Assembly: GCA_902586195.1 (NCBI GenBank)
Contig: CACIGF010000002.1
Coordinates: 1 to 64,000, forward strand
Origin: an uncultured beta proteobacterium
GTDB lineage: Bacteria; Pseudomonadota; Gammaproteobacteria; Burkholderiales; Burkholderiaceae_A
Direction of reading: 5' to 3'
Length of the DNA stretch: 64,000 nt
Below, one piece after another: positions 24,111 through 33,598 of the stretch (position 1 is the stretch's first letter; each line of letters starts with the position of its first letter). The translations under genes and the position numbers were made by a program. The notes under the pieces are model-generated. The model did no database searches and was not told the DNA's origin. It saw only the letters and a list, made by a program, of their open reading frames with translations.

Positions 24111-26128
24111 TGAAAACAAGTACAAAACAATATTTATCAGCTTTTGGAGTTGTAATCATTGCAACGCTAGTCGGCGCATTTGCGACCTTAAATTTGACAT
24201 TTTTAAAGGGCTTTGAAAATGCCGCAAGTGACATAAGAATATCTGCCCTGCAACCTCCTGAAGAGCAATCACGAAAAATTGTTCTTGCCACAATTACTGA
24301 AGAAACAGTTGCTCTGTTTCAGTATCGCTCGCCAGTTGATAGAGAATTTCTTGCTAACTTGATTATATTACTGCAGGCAAAGGGAGCAAAAGCAATTGGT
24401 ATTGACGTACTTTTAGACTCACCCACTGAAATCGAAAAAGATAAATATCTAAAAGAAACTCTCAGAAATGCTACTGTTCCTTTGTTCCTTAGTTATACAA
24501 ATTCCCCAGGAGTTGTAACAGAGGACCAACTTGAATATCTAAACGACTTTGTACCAGAAAAATTTCGGGCAGCTGCGAATATGGCAACCGATCCATTCGA
24601 TGGTACGGTTCGTTGGATTTTTCCCGGCGAAACAAATTCAGGAATGCCTGTAAGTTTCCCTCGAAAGGGTGCGGAGATTTACGGTGTAGATACTTCGAAT
24701 CTATTTGAAAAAGACAAAAAGGCGCAAACAAATCTCCCAATAGCATGGAGACCCAAAAAAGATTTAGAAACGCCGGCATTTCCGGAATATCCTGCTCACG
24801 CTGTTGCTGTGCTGCCAGCTGCATGGTTTAAAGATAAGATTGTGCTTGTTGGTGCTAAATTATCGCTAGAAGATCGACATCGAACCCCGATGGCAATAAT
24901 TGATGATGAATGGGAAGGAAGAATGCCTGGTGTCACCGTTATGGCCCATGCAATGTCCCAACTAATTGAAGATCGCAAACCGCATAAAGTAACCACGGAA
25001 TTAACTTTCGCTATTTGTGCTGTCTTAGGTATTACGGGAATGTTAATTGGTCTAGCAAAAAAAGGAATTTTATTTAGCGTTATTGGTGGTTTTTTCGCAG
25101 CATTTATTTTATGGCTTATTGCCTTTTTAGGTTTCTCAAAGGGACTACCAATGATTCCAGTGATTGCTCCCACAATTACATTAGCTTTTGCTCTGTGGAT
25201 GATGGATTTATTAATCGGAAAAGCAGAGCGTCAACAAAGGCAATTTGTGCAAGGGGCGTTTTCGAGGTATGTTGAACCAGCAGTAGTGGAAAAACTTGTC
25301 GAAAATCCGGAATACTTAAATGTAACAGGAGTAAAACAAGATACAACTTTTATCTTTACAGATGTTGCAGGATTTACTACGTTATCTGAAAAGCTAGAGT
25401 CCAAAGTTTTGTCAGATGTACTGAACACTTACCTTGATGGAGCATGTGAAATCATATTTAAATATGGTGGAACGGTTGATAAATTTATTGGCGATGCAAT
25501 TATGGTAGTGTTTAATGCTCCCATCCCGCAAAAAGACCATATAGAAAGAGCAGTTAAGTGCGCATTAGAACTCGACGTTTACTGCGAAAAGTTTCGCGAA
25601 GAAGAAAATGCGAAGGGAATCCCGATCGGTGTCACACGAATTGGTATACATACTGGACCAGCCACTGTAGGAAACTTTGGATCGCAGTCTCGAATGGATT
25701 TTACAGCCCTTGGAGATACGGTAAATACTGCTGCCAGAACTGAAGGTGTCAATAAATATTTTGGAACGAGGATTGCAGCAACAGAAGAAATTGTCAGTAA
25801 GTGTGCAACAAACCTCTTTTTTCTTCCAATTGGCGATATAGTTCTAAAAGGAAAGACTGTACCAGTACCTTTATATAACCCAGTTTCCGAAGATTTTTTT
25901 AATAGCGCGTATGCAAAAGAATATCGGGATGTCTATAAAGAATTACAAAAAACTGATATCGAAATAAATCTAAAAGATAGAAATGATAATGAATTACAGG
26001 GGCATCCTGTTGGAAATAAAATGATGGAGCTTCACAAACGATTTTTAAATGAACCGTTGGCAAAATTTCATACTGATAGAATACGAAAAGGGTTAATTAC
26101 AACTAAGGTAATTATGGATAGTAAATGA
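24110..26128 (+). CDS. CHASE2-sensor class III adenylate/guanylate cyclase
   Basis: A 672-residue membrane cyclase. One N-terminal helix is followed by a periplasmic CHASE2 sensor domain (about residues 30-295, including SDIRISALQPPEEQS and KGAKAIGIDVLLDSP). Three helices follow (about 300-370), then a short linker (FSRYVEPAVVEKLVENP) and a C-terminal class III catalytic domain. Metal-binding aspartates are D418 (FTDVAGFTTLSE) and D462 (DKFIGDAIMVVF). The N...R transition-state pair is N539 and R543 (VNTAAR). All are intact, so an active cyclase producing cAMP or cGMP is expected; substrate choice cannot be fixed by eye. It overlaps both neighbours (TAATG upstream, ATGA downstream). It would sense an extracytoplasmic cue linked to the secretion genes. 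Confidence 0.93.
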   Translation: MKTSTKQYLSAFGVVIIATLVGAFATLNLTFLKGFENAASDIRISALQPPEEQSRKIVLATITEETVALFQYRSPVDREFLANLIILLQAKGAKAIGIDVLLDSPTEIEKDKYLKETLRNATVPLFLSYTNSPGVVTEDQLEYLNDFVPEKFRAAANMATDPFDGTVRWIFPGETNSGMPVSFPRKGAEIYGVDTSNLFEKDKKAQTNLPIAWRPKKDLETPAFPEYPAHAVAVLPAAWFKDKIVLVGAKLSLEDRHRTPMAIIDDEWEGRMPGVTVMAHAMSQLIEDRKPHKVTTELTFAICAVLGITGMLIGLAKKGILFSVIGGFFAAFILWLIAFLGFSKGLPMIPVIAPTITLAFALWMMDLLIGKAERQQRQFVQGAFSRYVEPAVVEKLVENPEYLNVTGVKQDTTFIFTDVAGFTTLSEKLESKVLSDVLNTYLDGACEIIFKYGGTVDKFIGDAIMVVFNAPIPQKDHIERAVKCALELDVYCEKFREEENAKGIPIGVTRIGIHTGPATVGNFGSQSRMDFTALGDTVNTAARTEGVNKYFGTRIAATEEIVSKCATNLFFLPIGDIVLKGKTVPVPLYNPVSEDFFNSAYAKEYRDVYKELQKTDIEINLKDRNDNELQGHPVGNKMMELHKRFLNEPLAKFHTDRIRKGLITTKVIMDSK

Positions 26129-27846
26129 GGAAAAAAAATCTATTTCTACTGTATGTGATGGCAAATTTTTTTTTTGGTGGCTTTTCTTACAGCCAGGCGC
26201 TTTTGCCAGGAGATGCAGATACATCACGTTTAAGACCTCCTAGGTTGCCTCTTCCCACAACGCCTAAGTTTGACTTACGAATAGAATCGCCCGAGAAATC
26301 ACCTGTTCCAAAAGCAGTTGACGATATTACATTTGAAGTTAAAGCTATTGATCTTGACGGAGCGGAATATTACAAAAAAAGTGAAATTGATGCAATTTTT
26401 TCTCCTCTAATCGGAAAAAAAATCAGTTTGGAAGAATTACGAAAAGCGACGGAAAAATTAGAAAAGAAATATAAGGATGATGATTTTTTTCTAGTTAGAG
26501 TTATTATTCCTCCTCAAGAGGTAGAAAATGGAGTTTTTAAGGTTAAGGTAATTGAAGGTTATATAAATACTGTTTTTGTTGAGGGAGGGAATAAATATTC
26601 ACGAGAAAAAATATTATCGGTTGTAAAAAAACTTGAAAATAAAAAGCCTATCGATTTGGAGAGTTTAGAACGGGCTTTACTATTATTAAATGACCTACCA
26701 GGCATCTCGGGAAATGGTGTCCTTCGGCAAGGTTCAGACGTTGGCTCATCCGAATTATTAGTTACAATTAACCCCCCTCCTCCTACGAGCTATATGCTAA
26801 CCCTTAATAACGGTGCATCTAAAACTATGGGGCAGTATAGTACTAATATCAATGCCACATTCAATAATCCTGACTACCCCAGTTCTGTGAGTGTAGGATT
26901 CTCATCCGCGCTAAAAAATGATAATGATCAACTTTTTAATCCCATTTTAAAAGCTTTAAATGGAACGTATTCAACTTCGATAGGGGATGATGGCCTCATT
27001 TTTTCTTTGGCTGGTGTTTTAGCAAACGCAAAGCCACAAGGTAGTATTAAATCACTCGGAATTCTCAGTAAATCATATTCTTTTGCACCCCGATTACGTT
27101 ACCCAATCAAAAGGTCAAGAGATGAGTCATATTACCTTGAAGGAGGATTGAATGTTGCTCGCAGTGAAACATTCTTATTAGACTCAAGCACTACAAAAGA
27201 TAGACTAACTGTTGCTGATTTTGTATTCTCAGTTACGAATGATGTTTGGTTTGGGGGAAGTACACAATTAAATTTCACTGTTGCACAAGGTTTAGATTTG
27301 TTTGGCTCTAGAGGAGAAAGTACAAGTCTGCCCGGCCCTTCAATAGCGAATTTCAAACAAAATTTTTTAAAATATAAATTTTCTGGAAATCATTCATTAC
27401 CTGTAAAAAAAATCAATGGTAGTTTGAAATTAACCGGTCAAGCACAATGGACAAACGATAAGTTATTAGCTGGTGAACAAATCACCTTCGGTGGTCCGGC
27501 TATTGGTAGAGGATATGATGGAGGAGTTATTGCGGGCGAAATGGGATTTGGTTTGAGTGTTGAACTATCAAAAAAGCTTAAAAGAAAGAATTTTTTAGGA
27601 GTAGACCTAAGTAACTTTGAATTATTTGGATTTATTGATTATGCGGAGGCGAAAATCCTTAAAGAGCCAATCAGTGGAACACCAGAGAAAAGTAGTTACA
27701 TTGGTTCTCACGGTATTGGCGCAAGACTCTCAGAAAAATCTGGTTTAATGCTGGATCTCACGATTGCAAGAGCAAGGAACGAAAAACCTAGTCAAGATGC
27801 AAAAAGAAACCCCAGGGTAATCATGTCACTGACTAAACCTTTCTAA
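26125..27846 (+). CDS. TpsB outer-membrane transporter (ShlB/FhaC/HecB family)
   Basis: A 573-residue Omp85-superfamily pore that exports the TpsA partner. A signal peptide (about 1-25) and a proline-rich linker precede two POTRA domains. POTRA 1 holds ITFEVKAIDLDGAEYY...SPLIGKKISLEELRKATEKLEKKY and IIPPQEVENGVFKVKVIEGYI. POTRA 2 holds VFVEGGNKYSREKILS...RALLLLNDLPGISGNGVL. The 16-strand barrel contains the loop-6 motif GRGYDGG and ends in a terminal phenylalanine (MSLTKPF). The start overlaps the cyclase stop (ATGA). It is the last gene of the operon and is convergent with the Mrp-like operon, only 1 base apart. Confidence 0.93.
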   Translation: MRKKNLFLLYVMANFFFGGFSYSQALLPGDADTSRLRPPRLPLPTTPKFDLRIESPEKSPVPKAVDDITFEVKAIDLDGAEYYKKSEIDAIFSPLIGKKISLEELRKATEKLEKKYKDDDFFLVRVIIPPQEVENGVFKVKVIEGYINTVFVEGGNKYSREKILSVVKKLENKKPIDLESLERALLLLNDLPGISGNGVLRQGSDVGSSELLVTINPPPPTSYMLTLNNGASKTMGQYSTNINATFNNPDYPSSVSVGFSSALKNDNDQLFNPILKALNGTYSTSIGDDGLIFSLAGVLANAKPQGSIKSLGILSKSYSFAPRLRYPIKRSRDESYYLEGGLNVARSETFLLDSSTTKDRLTVADFVFSVTNDVWFGGSTQLNFTVAQGLDLFGSRGESTSLPGPSIANFKQNFLKYKFSGNHSLPVKKINGSLKLTGQAQWTNDKLLAGEQITFGGPAIGRGYDGGVIAGEMGFGLSVELSKKLKRKNFLGVDLSNFELFGFIDYAEAKILKEPISGTPEKSSYIGSHGIGARLSEKSGLMLDLTIARARNEKPSQDAKRNPRVIMSLTKPF

Positions 27847-27847
27847 A

Positions 27848-29527
27848 TCAGCTAATCACTATAATAAGCAAAAATGCAAAGAAAATTATTTGAAGACTCA
27901 AAACCATTATATTAGTTGGCATGCTCATAGTTAACTTCACTATTTTTTTTGCGTCGAAAATTCTTTTCGCAAAACGACGTTTAACTAATGAACTTACAGA
28001 TTCTTTTATCTGGAATTGTGCTTGATCGACTATTTTTTCTGCAATAAAAAAGGCTTTTCGTAGCAGTTTCCTAGCAATCCAATCAAAATCAAGACTAATA
28101 GTTTGAGTTCGTTTCAGCAAAGGTAACATCACGAAGAAAGCAAATCCTGCAAATAAAAGTAACTGTAATTGGAACAAGACATGAGAGACCGTGTATGGTT
28201 CATAATCTACCTCATAGGGTAAGATTGAATATATTACATCTGGAAAAACTCCCAATAAAATGCACAAGGCAGATAAAATGTACATTGCTACCCTCATATT
28301 GCCGGGTGGGTCAGGTGGGCGTAAGCCAGAATCCTTTTGAAAAAAAACAAACCATGGAAATTTAATTCCGGCATGCAGGAAAACACCTGCTGATGCAGCT
28401 ACTAACCCTAGCCATACATAAAACAAATGTTCATCAGCAGCAGCGTATGAGATCATAGATTTTGTTACAAAGCCAGAAGTAAATGGAAAAGCAGATATTG
28501 CAAATGCACCAATCACACCACAAATCATCGTAATAGGCATACTTTGAAAAAGTCCGCCAAGGTCGGTACAATTCCTTCTCCCAGTCATATACAGGACAGA
28601 CCCAGCAGACATCAGAAGAAGGGCTTTGTAAAGAATATGAGCAAAAGCATGAGAACTAGCACCATTAATGGCCATCTCCGTGCCAATACCGGCACCAACC
28701 AACATGAAGCCTACCTGATTGACAATACTGTAGGATAAAATTCTCCTCATATCATTTTCTAGCAAGGCATAAATGATTCCGTAAAATATCATAATTAAGC
28801 CTAAGTAAATCAGTAGCTCGGTACCTGGGAAGCCCCTAAGAATGGAATAAACTGCAGTCTTTGTTGTAAATGCTGAAAGGAAAACAGCACCAGAATAGGA
28901 TGCTTCTGGATAAGAATCTGGAATCCACGACGAAATTGGATAACAACCAGCATTAATTAAAAAACCAACAAAAATAAACTTGCAATAAACATTACTAAAC
29001 TCAAATTGATCGAATGCAATATTTCCTGTTTCATGAATGACACCAGCTATCCCAACCAAAATAAGTATACCCGCGAAAAAATGTACTAGTGCGTAACGAA
29101 AGCCTGCAGATCGTGAAAGCTCAGTTCGAGTCCCCAGAATCAAAAATGTAGACGCAATTGCCATCACCTCGCAAAACACAAAAAAAGATAATAAGTCACC
29201 AGCTAAAACTGCGCTTATTCCTGAACCAGCATAAATTAAAGCCCATGAAGTCTCTTTTTTATTCCTTTGATTGATGGAAAAAATCAAACCGCAGAAAGTC
29301 ATCAAAAGGAAGACAACTGAAAAAATTCTTGATAAGCCATCAATTCGAAGCAATGTCAAATCGTAGATTAAAAAATTTACAGATAAACCGGTTTGATCGC
29401 TTACAAATAAAGCTAATACCAAAAGCAAAAAGCTGGCTGGTAAAGATATATAACGATGAAAAGATTTAGCTGAGAAAAAACCTACAAAGCCAAGTACTAT
29501 GACAACCAAGCCAGAATGTATTAGCAT
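27848..29527 (-). CDS. Mrp/complex I-like antiporter subunit (MrpD/NuoN type) with C-terminal extension
   Basis: A 559-residue protein with about 14 membrane helices of the proton-conducting NuoL/M/N-MrpA/D family. Visible features are the TM5 glutamate segment (FFVFCEVMAIASTFLIL), the DMRRILSYSIVNQVGFMLVG helix and the HAFAHILYKALLLMSAGSVLY segment with its lysine. The C-terminal about 90 residues form an amphipathic positively charged extension ending in another hydrophobic helix, longer than a standard MrpD. It is the last gene of the operon. Function is inferred: one of three ion-translocating subunits. Confidence 0.85.
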   Translation of the reverse strand: MLIHSGLVVIVLGFVGFFSAKSFHRYISLPASFLLLVLALFVSDQTGLSVNFLIYDLTLLRIDGLSRIFSVVFLLMTFCGLIFSINQRNKKETSWALIYAGSGISAVLAGDLLSFFVFCEVMAIASTFLILGTRTELSRSAGFRYALVHFFAGILILVGIAGVIHETGNIAFDQFEFSNVYCKFIFVGFLINAGCYPISSWIPDSYPEASYSGAVFLSAFTTKTAVYSILRGFPGTELLIYLGLIMIFYGIIYALLENDMRRILSYSIVNQVGFMLVGAGIGTEMAINGASSHAFAHILYKALLLMSAGSVLYMTGRRNCTDLGGLFQSMPITMICGVIGAFAISAFPFTSGFVTKSMISYAAADEHLFYVWLGLVAASAGVFLHAGIKFPWFVFFQKDSGLRPPDPPGNMRVAMYILSALCILLGVFPDVIYSILPYEVDYEPYTVSHVLFQLQLLLFAGFAFFVMLPLLKRTQTISLDFDWIARKLLRKAFFIAEKIVDQAQFQIKESVSSLVKRRFAKRIFDAKKIVKLTMSMPTNIMVLSLQIIFFAFLLIIVIS

Positions 29528-29782
29528 TTAACGATTGTCCTTGTTTTTTTCATAATAGTCTTCAGACCTCTTTACAACATAACCCAAAATTTTCGAGAAT
29601 AGAATCATTAAAATACAAGCTATGAAACCAAACCAGGCTCCAAATCCTATCCAACTCTCCACCTTAAAATGACCCTTAATTGGTAATATGATTTGAATTA
29701 ATACTAAGGAAGCTAGTAGTAGGATGGAAAACACCCAAAGTTTCTTAATATTCTCTTTTTTAAGTATCCAGTGCTGATTCAC
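29528..29782 (-). CDS. Small two-helix membrane protein in Mrp-like operon
   Basis: An 84-residue protein with two hydrophobic helices (LWVFSILLLASLVLIQIILP and a second around FGAWFGFIACILMILF) and a charged C-terminus (RSEDYYEKNKDNR). It sits between two large antiporter subunits, separated by 0 and 2 bases. It does not resemble any of the seven standard Mrp subunits that I can recall. The position implies a structural subunit of the same complex. No function assigned. Confidence 0.7.
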   Translation of the reverse strand: MNQHWILKKENIKKLWVFSILLLASLVLIQIILPIKGHFKVESWIGFGAWFGFIACILMILFSKILGYVVKRSEDYYEKNKDNR

Positions 29783-29784
29783 AT

Positions 29785-31323
29785 TTAGCCTCCAAAATAA
29801 TTTAAAAAATAACTCATATGCCCTCCGAAAAGAGTAATAAACAAAATTCCAGTTGCTGTGCTCATTATTGCAATCAATATAAAGATCGGCGCTTCAGAAT
29901 TTCCCAAATATCGATAGTGATAAAATTCGTTAGATTCTTTTTTTCCAGTATGCATTTCATAACCTAATGGTTTTCTAAAAAAAGCATCATAAATTATCGG
30001 TAAAAAATAACTAGCATTTAAAATTGTACTTAGTATTAAAATACTAAGTACGAAAAAGTCTTGGACATCAACTGCTCCGGTGATAATAAACCATTTCGAT
30101 AACAACCCAACTGTTGGTGGCAATCCGATCATCGAAAATGCACCCAGGGAAAAACAAATCATGGTAATTGGCATTTGGTAAAAAATTCCTCTCATCTCCT
30201 TAATTTCTGTTTTATGAAGAGAGGTATAGATCGATCCCGCAGCAAAGAATAATGTTATTTTTCCAAAAGCATGACTGAGTAAATGGAAAATAGCGGCAGC
30301 GATTGCTAATGGAGTTGCTAATGAAGCGGCCATTGTTATATATGAAAGCTGGCTTACAGTTGAATAAGCTAATCTTTGCTTTAAATTTGTCGATTTCATT
30401 GCCTTATAAGATGCGAAGATTATCGTGAACCCTGCAAGTACCGTTAAAATTGATATCGCGGTAACTTCTTGAAGGTAACTAATTCCAAATATATAGACAA
30501 TAATTTTAATAATTCCGAATACACCTGCCTTTACCACAGCAACAGCATGAAGAAGAGCTGAGACTGGAGTGGGCGCAACCATTGCTGCAGGCAACCAACC
30601 ATGAAATGGAAATAATGCAGCTTTTCCAACACCAAAACAAAAGATTAAAAGCAATATCATGATCTCTGTATGCGATAATTCATTGGGCAAAATACCGCCT
30701 TTAGAAAAATCTAGGGTTCCTGCAAAAGAATAGGTAATACAAATAGCTAATAATAGAAAGCAAATCGAGGTAAATAATAAAATCCCTAAATAAATTTTCC
30801 CACCTTTTTTGGCATTACTGGATCCATTATGAGTAACCAAAGGATATGTTAAAAAGGTCAGTAATTCGTAAAATAGGAAAAAAGTAAACAGATTAGAGGA
30901 AAATGCGATACCCATTACAGCAAAAATAGATAGAGATACATAAGCATAAAATCTTGTTTGGTTCTGCTCGCTATTACCTCTTAAATAACCGATTGAGTAA
31001 ATCGAATTAACAAACCATAATAACGATGCTATCGATGAAAAGACTAAACCAATTGGCTCTATATGAAACGATAATCCAACATTCGGAAATACTTCTATTA
31101 ACTCAACATTGAAAGAACTTCCTTCCAAAAAAAATAACACTAGTGAGAAATTGAAGAACACTACTACAAGAGATGAAAAAATTGAGAAAAATTCTTTCGC
31201 AAAAATAAATCGATGAAAGAGAGAAATACAGAGAGCACAAAAAACAGGAACAACAATCACAATTAAAAATGTTTGAAAAACTATAAAATTCTCTGCTATT
31301 TTGAAAAAATTATCTGGTTCCAC
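29785..31323 (-). CDS. Mrp/complex I-like antiporter subunit (MrpA-N/MrpD/NuoM type)
   Basis: A 512-residue protein with about 14 membrane helices. Conserved motifs are the TM5 glutamate (FFLFYELLTFLTYPLVTH), GWLPAAMVAPTPVSALLHAVAVVKAGVF with the functional lysine and histidines, and LKQRLAYSTVSQLSYI. These are diagnostic of the proton/sodium-translocating family. It is shorter than a full MrpA because it has no C-terminal MrpA domain. That domain is a separate gene at 33588-34091, so this could be the split N-terminal half of MrpA or a third MrpD paralogue. Confidence 0.88.
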   Translation of the reverse strand: MEPDNFFKIAENFIVFQTFLIVIVVPVFCALCISLFHRFIFAKEFFSIFSSLVVVFFNFSLVLFFLEGSSFNVELIEVFPNVGLSFHIEPIGLVFSSIASLLWFVNSIYSIGYLRGNSEQNQTRFYAYVSLSIFAVMGIAFSSNLFTFFLFYELLTFLTYPLVTHNGSSNAKKGGKIYLGILLFTSICFLLLAICITYSFAGTLDFSKGGILPNELSHTEIMILLLIFCFGVGKAALFPFHGWLPAAMVAPTPVSALLHAVAVVKAGVFGIIKIIVYIFGISYLQEVTAISILTVLAGFTIIFASYKAMKSTNLKQRLAYSTVSQLSYITMAASLATPLAIAAAIFHLLSHAFGKITLFFAAGSIYTSLHKTEIKEMRGIFYQMPITMICFSLGAFSMIGLPPTVGLLSKWFIITGAVDVQDFFVLSILILSTILNASYFLPIIYDAFFRKPLGYEMHTGKKESNEFYHYRYLGNSEAPIFILIAIMSTATGILFITLFGGHMSYFLNYFGG

Positions 31324-31338
31324 TTATTTCCCAATTTA

Positions 31339-32820
31339 TCAAAAGAGTAATTGTTCAGCTGCGATTTTTGCGTAGCCAATTGTAAACGTAGTGTCAAAAC
31401 TAACATAGATCATACAAACTGCAAGAACAAACAATAAGACATATAGCGGTATTATTTGCGTTGCATTGTCCCTACGCGTTGCATTATTTATATCTGGTTC
31501 TTCAAAATAAATTAACTCAACTATTCTCCAGCAATATGCTACGGATAAGATAGATAGTAGAAGAACAGAGAATGCCAAGACAATACTACCACTACTTATG
31601 AGGCTAGATATTAACGTGAACTTCGTGATAAAACCTGGTGTTCCAGGCACACCTATTAAGCTAAAACAACCAAAAACCAAAAGACCCGACAAAACAGGAT
31701 AAACTTTTCCTATACCCGCAAATCTTTTAAAGGAAGTTCCGCCAAGAACACTTCCCAGAAAACATACAATAGCAAAAATAAATCCTTTTGTAAGACCGTG
31801 ATTTATAAAATGAGCTAAAGAGGCTGTAAGTCCATCGACTGTCGCGACGGAAATACCAATAAGAATTATCCCAACTTGCGAAATGCTGGAATAAGCAAAC
31901 AATTTTTTTATATCTTTTTCGAAATATGCTGCAAATGAACCGAAGAAAATACTAATTAATGCCAACAAGAAAAAAATATCTTCGATTATTTGTCTTCCAA
32001 TTAAAGAGTTTACGTTTCCAACATCAAATAATATTCTTATTAGTAAATATAAGGAAACTTTTGTTGAAATTGCTGAAAAAAAACACGTTACAAAAGCTGG
32101 CGCATATTTGTAAGAATCCGGTAACCATGCATGCAAAGGAAAAATGGCAGATTTTATAAGCAATCCTATAATTATGAAACTCATTGCTGTAAAGTGAGCG
32201 GCCGGTTGTTCCAGGCTTTCTAGCCTATTTGAAATATCTAAAAAATTTAAAGAACCAGTTAGAACAAATAAAATCCCAACACCCAAAACAAAAAATGTAG
32301 CCCCTATCGTTCCAAAGATTAGATATTTATAGGAGGCTAATAGCGCTCTTTTATCTTTTCCTAAGGCCACAAGAATATACGTGCCAAGAGAAGAAATTTC
32401 AATAAACACAAATGCATTAAATGCATCTGCTGTTGCTATAACCCCAGCAAGACCAGCAAAAGTGAGCAAAAACGCCGTATAGAAGAAATAATTTCGAGAG
32501 CTTTTCAAATCCCATCTTAACGACCCTGAGTATAGAAGACTTAACAATAGCCCAATGCCACAAATAAAAAAAAGTAAGACTCCATTTAAGTAATCTATAG
32601 AATATTCAATACCAACAGGAGCATCCCAGCCACCAAACGGATAAGTCAATTCATTCTGTGTATTAAGTTGCACTAATGTAAAAAATGAACTAACGCAAGA
32701 TATAAACATTGCAGCGACAGTTAACGACCAACAGAACAAACTGTTTTTAATTAACAGACAGAGAGGCGCTAACGCAAGTGGAAGAACAGCAGGGATAATT
32801 GGAAGAAAGTCAAGATTCAC
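31339..32820 (-). CDS. Mrp antiporter subunit D-like (NuoN/MrpD type)
   Basis: A 493-residue protein with about 14 membrane helices. Motifs are AFVFIEISSLGTYILVALG (TM5 Glu), SAIFPLHAWLPDSYKYAPAFVTCFFSAISTKVSLYLLIR and DIKKLFAYSSISQVGIILIG. It follows mrpC after 12 bases, exactly where mrpD sits in standard mrp operons, so it is the best candidate for canonical MrpD. Together with the other two large subunits it should form ion channels of the antiporter. Confidence 0.88.
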   Translation of the reverse strand: MNLDFLPIIPAVLPLALAPLCLLIKNSLFCWSLTVAAMFISCVSSFFTLVQLNTQNELTYPFGGWDAPVGIEYSIDYLNGVLLFFICGIGLLLSLLYSGSLRWDLKSSRNYFFYTAFLLTFAGLAGVIATADAFNAFVFIEISSLGTYILVALGKDKRALLASYKYLIFGTIGATFFVLGVGILFVLTGSLNFLDISNRLESLEQPAAHFTAMSFIIIGLLIKSAIFPLHAWLPDSYKYAPAFVTCFFSAISTKVSLYLLIRILFDVGNVNSLIGRQIIEDIFFLLALISIFFGSFAAYFEKDIKKLFAYSSISQVGIILIGISVATVDGLTASLAHFINHGLTKGFIFAIVCFLGSVLGGTSFKRFAGIGKVYPVLSGLLVFGCFSLIGVPGTPGFITKFTLISSLISSGSIVLAFSVLLLSILSVAYCWRIVELIYFEEPDINNATRRDNATQIIPLYVLLFVLAVCMIYVSFDTTFTIGYAKIAAEQLLF

Positions 32821-32832
32821 TAAGCTTCCTTT

Positions 32833-33195
32833 TTATTCATCAACATCTGATATTTTATCTTCCTCAATAGTTCCAAAAGATTCATTTATCCTTACAGCAA
32901 GAGCAAGGCCAAGGGAGAGAGTCGCGACTCCAACAACAATAGCTGTCAATATTAAAACGTGAGGAAGTGGACTTGAGTAGGTCATAAAATTGGGATCAAG
33001 AACCGGCACTGTTCCTCCAAAAATTTTTCCTGGGGCAACAAAAATCAGATAAGCAGATGTTTGAAAGATACTCAAACCCACGAGTTTTTTTACGAGATTA
33101 GGACTTGAGAGAACAATATATAAGCCCGCAGTTATCAGCAAGATAGCTGCAACATAATTTATAAGGCCAATATAAGACATGCTAACGGGAAACAA
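32833..33195 (-). CDS. mrpC: Mrp antiporter subunit C (NuoK-like)
   Basis: A 120-residue membrane protein with three helices of the NuoK/MrpC family. The second helix region LVKKLVGLSIFQTSAYLIFV and the following PDPLPHVLILTAIVVG-like stretch (PLPHVLILTAIVVGVATLSLGLALAVRI) are characteristic of MrpC. Its length fits. The start overlaps the end of mrpB by 14 bases. It is part of a ten-gene minus-strand unit. Confidence 0.9.
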   Translation of the reverse strand: MFPVSMSYIGLINYVAAILLITAGLYIVLSSPNLVKKLVGLSIFQTSAYLIFVAPGKIFGGTVPVLDPNFMTYSSPLPHVLILTAIVVGVATLSLGLALAVRINESFGTIEEDKISDVDE

Positions 33196-33598
33196 AACAG
33201 TAGAATATCAATAATAAGACGCTAAAAACCGTCAGAAACACGCCAAATTCAACGAGCAAAATACCTAGATGCTGCCCTGCGGCCTGGGTATCTCCTAAGA
33301 CGGAGTAATTCAGAAATTCCCCCCCTAGTACCATACACAAAAATCCAACTCCGATATACAATAAAACGCCTGTTACAGAAATTAATTCAAGTACTCTGGG
33401 TGAAACGGCAGATACCAACTTGTCGAATCCAAAAACCAATGAATATAAAATAAAACCAGCAGAGAAAATTGCACCAGCTTGAAACCCTCCCCCTGGACCA
33501 AAATCACCGTGAAATTGAACGTAGAGTGCAAACAAAAGAATTAACGGAATTAGTTTCTTAGAAACAATCTTTATAATGACTTCACGACTATTCATCAC
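33182..33598 (-). CDS. mrpB: Mrp antiporter subunit B (MnhB domain)
   Basis: A 138-residue protein with four helices and the MnhB signature YVQFHGDFGPGGGFQAGAIF, which corresponds to the family's H.....GGGF.gG. A second conserved segment is LGILLVEFGVFLTVFSVLL with the buried glutamate. It overlaps both neighbours (11 and 14 bases). It is an integral subunit of the Mrp Na+/H+ antiporter. Confidence 0.93.
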   Translation of the reverse strand: MMNSREVIIKIVSKKLIPLILLFALYVQFHGDFGPGGGFQAGAIFSAGFILYSLVFGFDKLVSAVSPRVLELISVTGVLLYIGVGFLCMVLGGEFLNYSVLGDTQAAGQHLGILLVEFGVFLTVFSVLLLIFYCFVSR

